The translations under genes and the position numbers were made by a program. DNA of 64,000 nt. It comes from Acridotheres tristis (lineage: Eukaryota; Chordata; Aves; Passeriformes; Sturnidae). Position 1 is the stretch's first letter. Every line of letters starts with the position of its first letter. The notes under the pieces were generated by a model. It was not told where the DNA came from, ran no database searches, and saw only the letters and a program-made list of their open reading frames with translations. Shown one piece after another: positions 50,891 to 64,000 of this stretch. Where the stretch lies: assembly GCA_037013685.1 (NCBI GenBank), contig CM072891.1, forward strand, positions 12,252,501 to 12,316,500. The letters run 5' to 3'.

Positions 50891-51930
50891 GCTGTGTCTG
50901 GGTCTTCGGATCTTCTGGGCTGCCCCGGCCCTCCTCAGGGGGAGTGGTATCAGGTGGGCAGGACCAGTGCAGGGCTCCGGCCACCTTCCAGGGCCCCAGG
51001 AACCCCTCGCCTCGACGGGGAAGGCGCTGGCCCCACCCCCGAGTACCTGGACCGCCACCACGCTCTGCAGCCCCAGCCTGCTGTGGGTACTGTGACATTG
51101 ACACAACTATGTCAGAGCACAGAGACAAGAAAGACCCAACCCTTACCCCCCTCATGTCCCACCAAGGTGAAACATCAGCACGGAGCAGCCACGTAACCCT
51201 TCCCCTCCTGCCCACAGCTGCCACAGCCCCTCAGCCAGACAGGAGAGGTAAAGCCTGTGCAAACCTCTTCCCAGTCCCAGACAGAAGGCTCCAGAACAAA
51301 CAGCCCCAGCCACTCTTTTGCTAACAGTTTCTAACCAGCCCTTTCCCACCCTTTTTCTTACTACCTAGTCCTCAACAGCATAGTCTAAGGAAGAGAAAAG
51401 CACTCTTATTAAAACCAGAGACCAAGCTGAACAGGACTAAAATTACAGTCCTCACTGCTGCACCTCATGGTTAAGTCCAGAGGCTCACTACTTTGATCTG
51501 ATCCAAAGCTGGGCAACAAAATAAACCAAGGATCCAGTAAATTTCTTTACTTCTTTACCTGGGCCTTTTTTGCTGATGATGTAGTTAGAAGCTAAAAAAA
51601 TAATCTTTGATTTTTTTTCCTTCCGCATTCATATATGCTGGTTTAGAAGACAGTAAAAAGGACTAGATCATGGTGAAAGGCAAACCCTGCAAATACAGAG
51701 GACTCCACAGCACCATGGATTGGGAGCAGTGATCAGAACAAAAAACAGTCATGTCACATGATGTTCAGAAAAATAGCATTCCCCTTTTCTCTTTCAGTTG
51801 GTGAACTAAGGTATGGGACAAAGAAGGACAGGAGCACTGACGAGGGCAGCCCAGGAGTTCGTCATATCTTTTACAGCAATGAGGTTAAACCCTGTAAGAA
51901 GGCCTGTCTCCACTGGCTAGTAGATAGCAG
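50891..51930. other. Intergenic DNA between convergent 3' ends
   Basis: This roughly 1-kb gap separates the two genes. The part at about 50925-51070 is GC-rich with several CpG, and long frames are open there on both strands (169 codons on +, 144 on -). I recognise no protein in either. The rest is ordinary sequence. Confidence 0.55.
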
Positions 51931-51952
51931 TGGGTATGAGGGCACACTGAAT

Positions 51953-51958
51953 TTTAAT
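51953..51958 (-). promoter_or_regulatory. Candidate ARFGAP2 polyadenylation signal ATTAAA
   Basis: On the - strand this reads ATTAAA, about 160 bp after the ARFGAP2 stop. No AATAAA was seen on the - strand between 51000 and the stop, so this variant hexamer is the best candidate. It would give a short 3' UTR. Confidence 0.5.
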
Positions 51959-52118
51959 AGAGTGGAATCCAGAGATATTCAGAAAGCATCCTGGGCACAG
52001 CCATGTCCTGACCCCCTCCCCACTCAACCCAGACAAATAAGACAATCCTGCGGAGTTTACTCCAGGCAAAGGTGGCATCAGTGCCTCTTGCTGGCTTCCC
52101 TCTGCAGTCCCTGGGTCA

Positions 52119-61124
<9,006 letters not shown>

Positions 61125-61641
61125 GATCTCTCCTTCCCAGACACCCCCGCGGGGACGGCAGCCGGCCGGGCCCAATCGGCGCCGCAACCGCGGTAGAGCC
61201 GAGTTGGGCCGGCCCCCCCGCCGTGTCCCTGGGTCTGAACGGCGAGGAGAGAGCGAGGTCCCTCTTTCCCTGGGTCCCGGGATGTGGGGCAGCGTTAGCT
61301 CCGGGTCACCGCGGCCGCTGCGCGGGGGTCACGGCATCGCCTTGCACACGTGGGACGTTGCACGCCTCGAGACCCCGTGAGCTCGGGGCGCTCAGGGCAG
61401 TCCCACAGCTCTCTACTCGGCGCTGTTGGGGACTCGTGCTGGCTGTGCCCCTCCTTTTGGGGCCGCTGCGGGCCCAAACCAAGAGAAGGCAGCTTTAGAA
61501 TAGCAGTGAGGCAGTGCCTGCCGTGGATCATCTGCTACCGGGGAGAAAGCTCAGAGCAGAGTTTCACAGGCATCACCTGCTCCAGCAGCCGACCTCAGGG
61601 CCTGGTACGCTGGCACAAACGGACGGTGATTTGGGAATGAT
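61125..61641. other. Upstream flank of ARFGAP2
   Basis: GC-rich up to about 61480, then ordinary. The open frames on both strands (for example 61054-61380 and 61295-61531) are composition effects. No divergent gene was recognised. Confidence 0.6.
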
Positions 61642-62069
61642 TTACAGAACCACAGAATGTCCTCAGCTGAAAGGCACCCACATAGATCATCGAGTCCAAC
61701 TCCTGGCCCTGCACAGGATATCCCTAAGAGTGCCCGAGAGCATTGTCCTAACACTTCTTGAACTCTGTCAAGCTCTGTGCCCTGAGGAACCTGTTCCAGT
61801 GCCCAAACACCCTCTGGGTGATGACCTCTTTTCTAATATTAAATCTAAATCTCTGCTGACACAACTCTAGACCTTTCTCTCCGGTCCTGACACTGGTCAT
61901 TAAAACGAAGAGATCAGTATCTGCCCCTATGCTTCTCCTCATGAGGAAGGATATTGAAGACCACAATGAGGGATGAGGTCCCCTCAGTTTCCTCCAGGCT
62001 AAAAGACCAAGTGACTTCATCCATGCCTGGTATGGCTTCACCTTCAGACTCTTCTCCATCTTTAGAGCC
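61642..62069 (-). mobile_element. CR1 LINE 3' fragment
   Basis: It starts with ACAGAACCACAGAATGTCCT and runs through the CR1 tail in reverse complement (GATCATCGAGTCCAACTCC, CCTGGCCCTGCACAGG, then AACACCCTCTGGGTGATG), ending near the CATCTTTAGAGCCC block. It is 5'-truncated and about 0.5 kb above the ARFGAP2 start. Confidence 0.9.
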
Positions 62070-64000
62070 CTGATTTAATCAGGGGAGACCTCTCAAGAAG
62101 CTGTTCCTTGGCTATGCAGTAATCAAGGTAGGAAAATTGTTACTTCAGAGCAAAGATGACGTCTGGGCCCTTAACTGCTGTATTACCTGCCTAGAAGTAG
62201 TATGGTATTGGCTAGAAAGTAATTCAGTTGTAATGCAAGAAAAATAGGAAAAAAGATGGTTGTGCTGTGAACTAAAAGTCAATGGCGTATAGTCCATTTC
62301 ATGCTTTAGTGCAAAAACAAAAAAAACCGTGACTGCAGAGTAATGAGAGATTCAGGAGAATGAGAACAACAACAAAAGTTAATCAATAGCATGGAATTAC
62401 AGAGGTGGAATGCACTAGGATTTCCTTGCCTCTGAAAAGCACCTTTGTAGCACCAGCTTGCCACTAAAAGAAACTCTTAAATTTACTAATATCTGGACAA
62501 GACAGCTTTAGTTTAAATTTAAAGGCTTTCTTCACTCATTTCCACATTATCCACAGATATTAAGGTAGACAATAAAATTCCTTGCAATGGGAACCTAGGA
62601 CCCATGGAAGGGTCATGTATCATCTTAGGAAGATACATAAAATATCGGGACATAGAGATGCAATAAGAAGCAATAGAGTTGTCAGGAGAAAAAAAGGAAA
62701 AAAAAAAACAAACCCTGCAGAAAAACCCTTGCAGGTTTAGCAGGGTCCTGTGTTCTGGGAATCGGCAAATCTCTAACTGTATGATAACAGTGATCATTCA
62801 TCACATCTGATGTGGTAGGCACATGCAGTAAGATGAGAGGATTCTGGCTGACACATCTGATTGAAGCTGCTCTGAGATGAGTTTCTGAGCTGGGTAGTGA
62901 AGCCTGATATAGCCTGACAGAGCTCATTCTTGGCAGCAGTCTTGTCTTAAGTAGTTCCTAGTTTCTGTTGCTTTTATTCTACTACCTTAATGGTGCCTAT
63001 ATGCCATTTCTGAGATTACACACACATGTGCTGGGGAAGCAATGCAGGTAAAAGTAACTGATAGCATTTTCCTCACAGCTATTTTTAAACAAGTTGAGTT
63101 CCCTGATGCCATTCATGGTGCAGCTGTCCTGGCAGTCATACCAGGAGAGCTGATGTCAGGGTGCAGTAAGGGCTGGCTGCACACTAGGCCAAGGAGAGCA
63201 GTGAGGGGCTGTTCCTGAGGCCAGCAGCCAGGGCCCTCATCGGGCATGGCTCATTCCCACAGCACCTGACCACAGAGAGCCTGGCAGGCCTGGCATAGTG
63301 TCTGCATTTGACCAAGAACTGAGAGAGCTGGACGAGCTCATGGTGTGAGGTTGCTTGCAGTCAAACCGGGTCAGGATCAGGCACAGTGATTGCCAGGAGT
63401 GTCTGTGGTGATAAGGCAAGTCTGAGGTCAGGCTGATAAACCAGCCTACAGGTTAAGATCAAAAGAGCACAGCCAGAGACTACTACTGCTCTAATGTAGC
63501 TCAGACAGGGCCTGCAAACTCTGGGCTGAGCTTAAATGCAAACACACTCTCCCCAAACCCCATGAGCAGGGGTTTTGGGTAGAGCTGCAGGTGAGGCTGC
63601 TCTGGACAATGAAGGCCTGTTAGTGCATTCAGGGCCCTGACAGGTGAAGGTACAGAAGGGCAGGAGAGAGAGTCTCTGGTGGCAGGTTGTGTAAGCTGCA
63701 TTTTGTGTAGAGGAGGGAGTTCAGATGATGAGGGTGCACTGGGAGTGTTCGTGTTCATGTTGGCTGAAGATGCCTCAACCTGAGTTGCTTGCTCCTACCC
63801 TGTCATCATCTGTTGCGTGGTGCTGCTCCCTTCCTCTGCTTGTTTCTTTCTTGTGTTTGGAACAGGATGGGCATCAGTCAGCAGGCGGTGAGCAATTGTA
63901 TTGTGCATCACTTGTTTTTCTTGGGTTTAATTCCTTTTTTCCTATTATTATTTATATTTTATTTTATTTTAGTTATAAATGCTCTTATCTCCACCCACCA
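62070..64000. other. Intergenic DNA upstream of ARFGAP2, nothing recognised
   Basis: There are A runs near 62698-62708, ordinary sequence with moderate GC at 63100-63800, and a T-rich end. In human the next gene on this side is PACSIN3 as I remember, but no PACSIN3 exon was recognised before the window ends. Confidence 0.5.

Noticed and set aside
50815..51324. 169-codon + strand open frame
   Set aside because: It overlaps the CSTPP1 3' UTR end and a GC-rich patch with open frames on both strands. No domain is seen, so it is treated as a composition effect.
62070..64000. 3' end of PACSIN3, the expected next gene
   Set aside because: No recognisable SH3 or F-BAR coding sequence was found; the gene probably lies beyond the window.

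Overview
The window looks like nuclear DNA of a bird, most likely a songbird. It has many CR1 LINE fragments, a solo LTR of a type I remember as common in songbirds (TG...CA ends, 5-bp target duplication), and two vertebrate genes whose exons can be read directly. The species cannot be told from sequence alone, and family names come from memory, not a search.

Layout. Positions 1-36483 are AT-rich and hold no exon I can recognise. They are best read as a large intron of CSTPP1 (C11orf49), scattered with CR1 pieces (notably an inverted pair at 34063-35440) and one solo LTR at 9821-10467. Six consecutive CSTPP1 exons follow on the + strand (36484-49600), covering about the last 240 residues of the protein. 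All join in frame with GT/AG borders. The 5' exons must lie left of the window. The 3' UTR runs to a polyadenylation signal at 50865-50870.

About 1 kb of intergenic DNA, partly GC- and CpG-rich, separates CSTPP1 from ARFGAP2. ARFGAP2 is complete on the - strand in 16 coding exons (61124 down to 52119) that join into a 524-codon frame. The two genes are tail to tail, as I recall for human 11p11.2. ARFGAP2 introns are short (81-1657 bp), against more than 36 kb for the CSTPP1 intron at the left. A CpG-rich region over exons 1-2 and the start is the likely ARFGAP2 promoter. From 61500 to 64000 there is a CR1 fragment 0.5 kb upstream of the promoter and otherwise nothing recognised.

Functions. 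CSTPP1 is a centriolar-satellite protein tied to the tubulin polyglutamylase complex. ARFGAP2 is a coatomer-associated GTPase-activating protein for ARF1 in COPI transport at the Golgi. Nothing suggests the two act in one pathway; they are only neighbours.

The most interesting items are an unannotated-looking 45-bp in-frame cassette exon in ARFGAP2 intron 7 (56688-56732), a 7-codon terminal ARFGAP2 exon, the inverted CR1 pair, and the solo LTR with an intact target duplication. I found no new multi-gene system.
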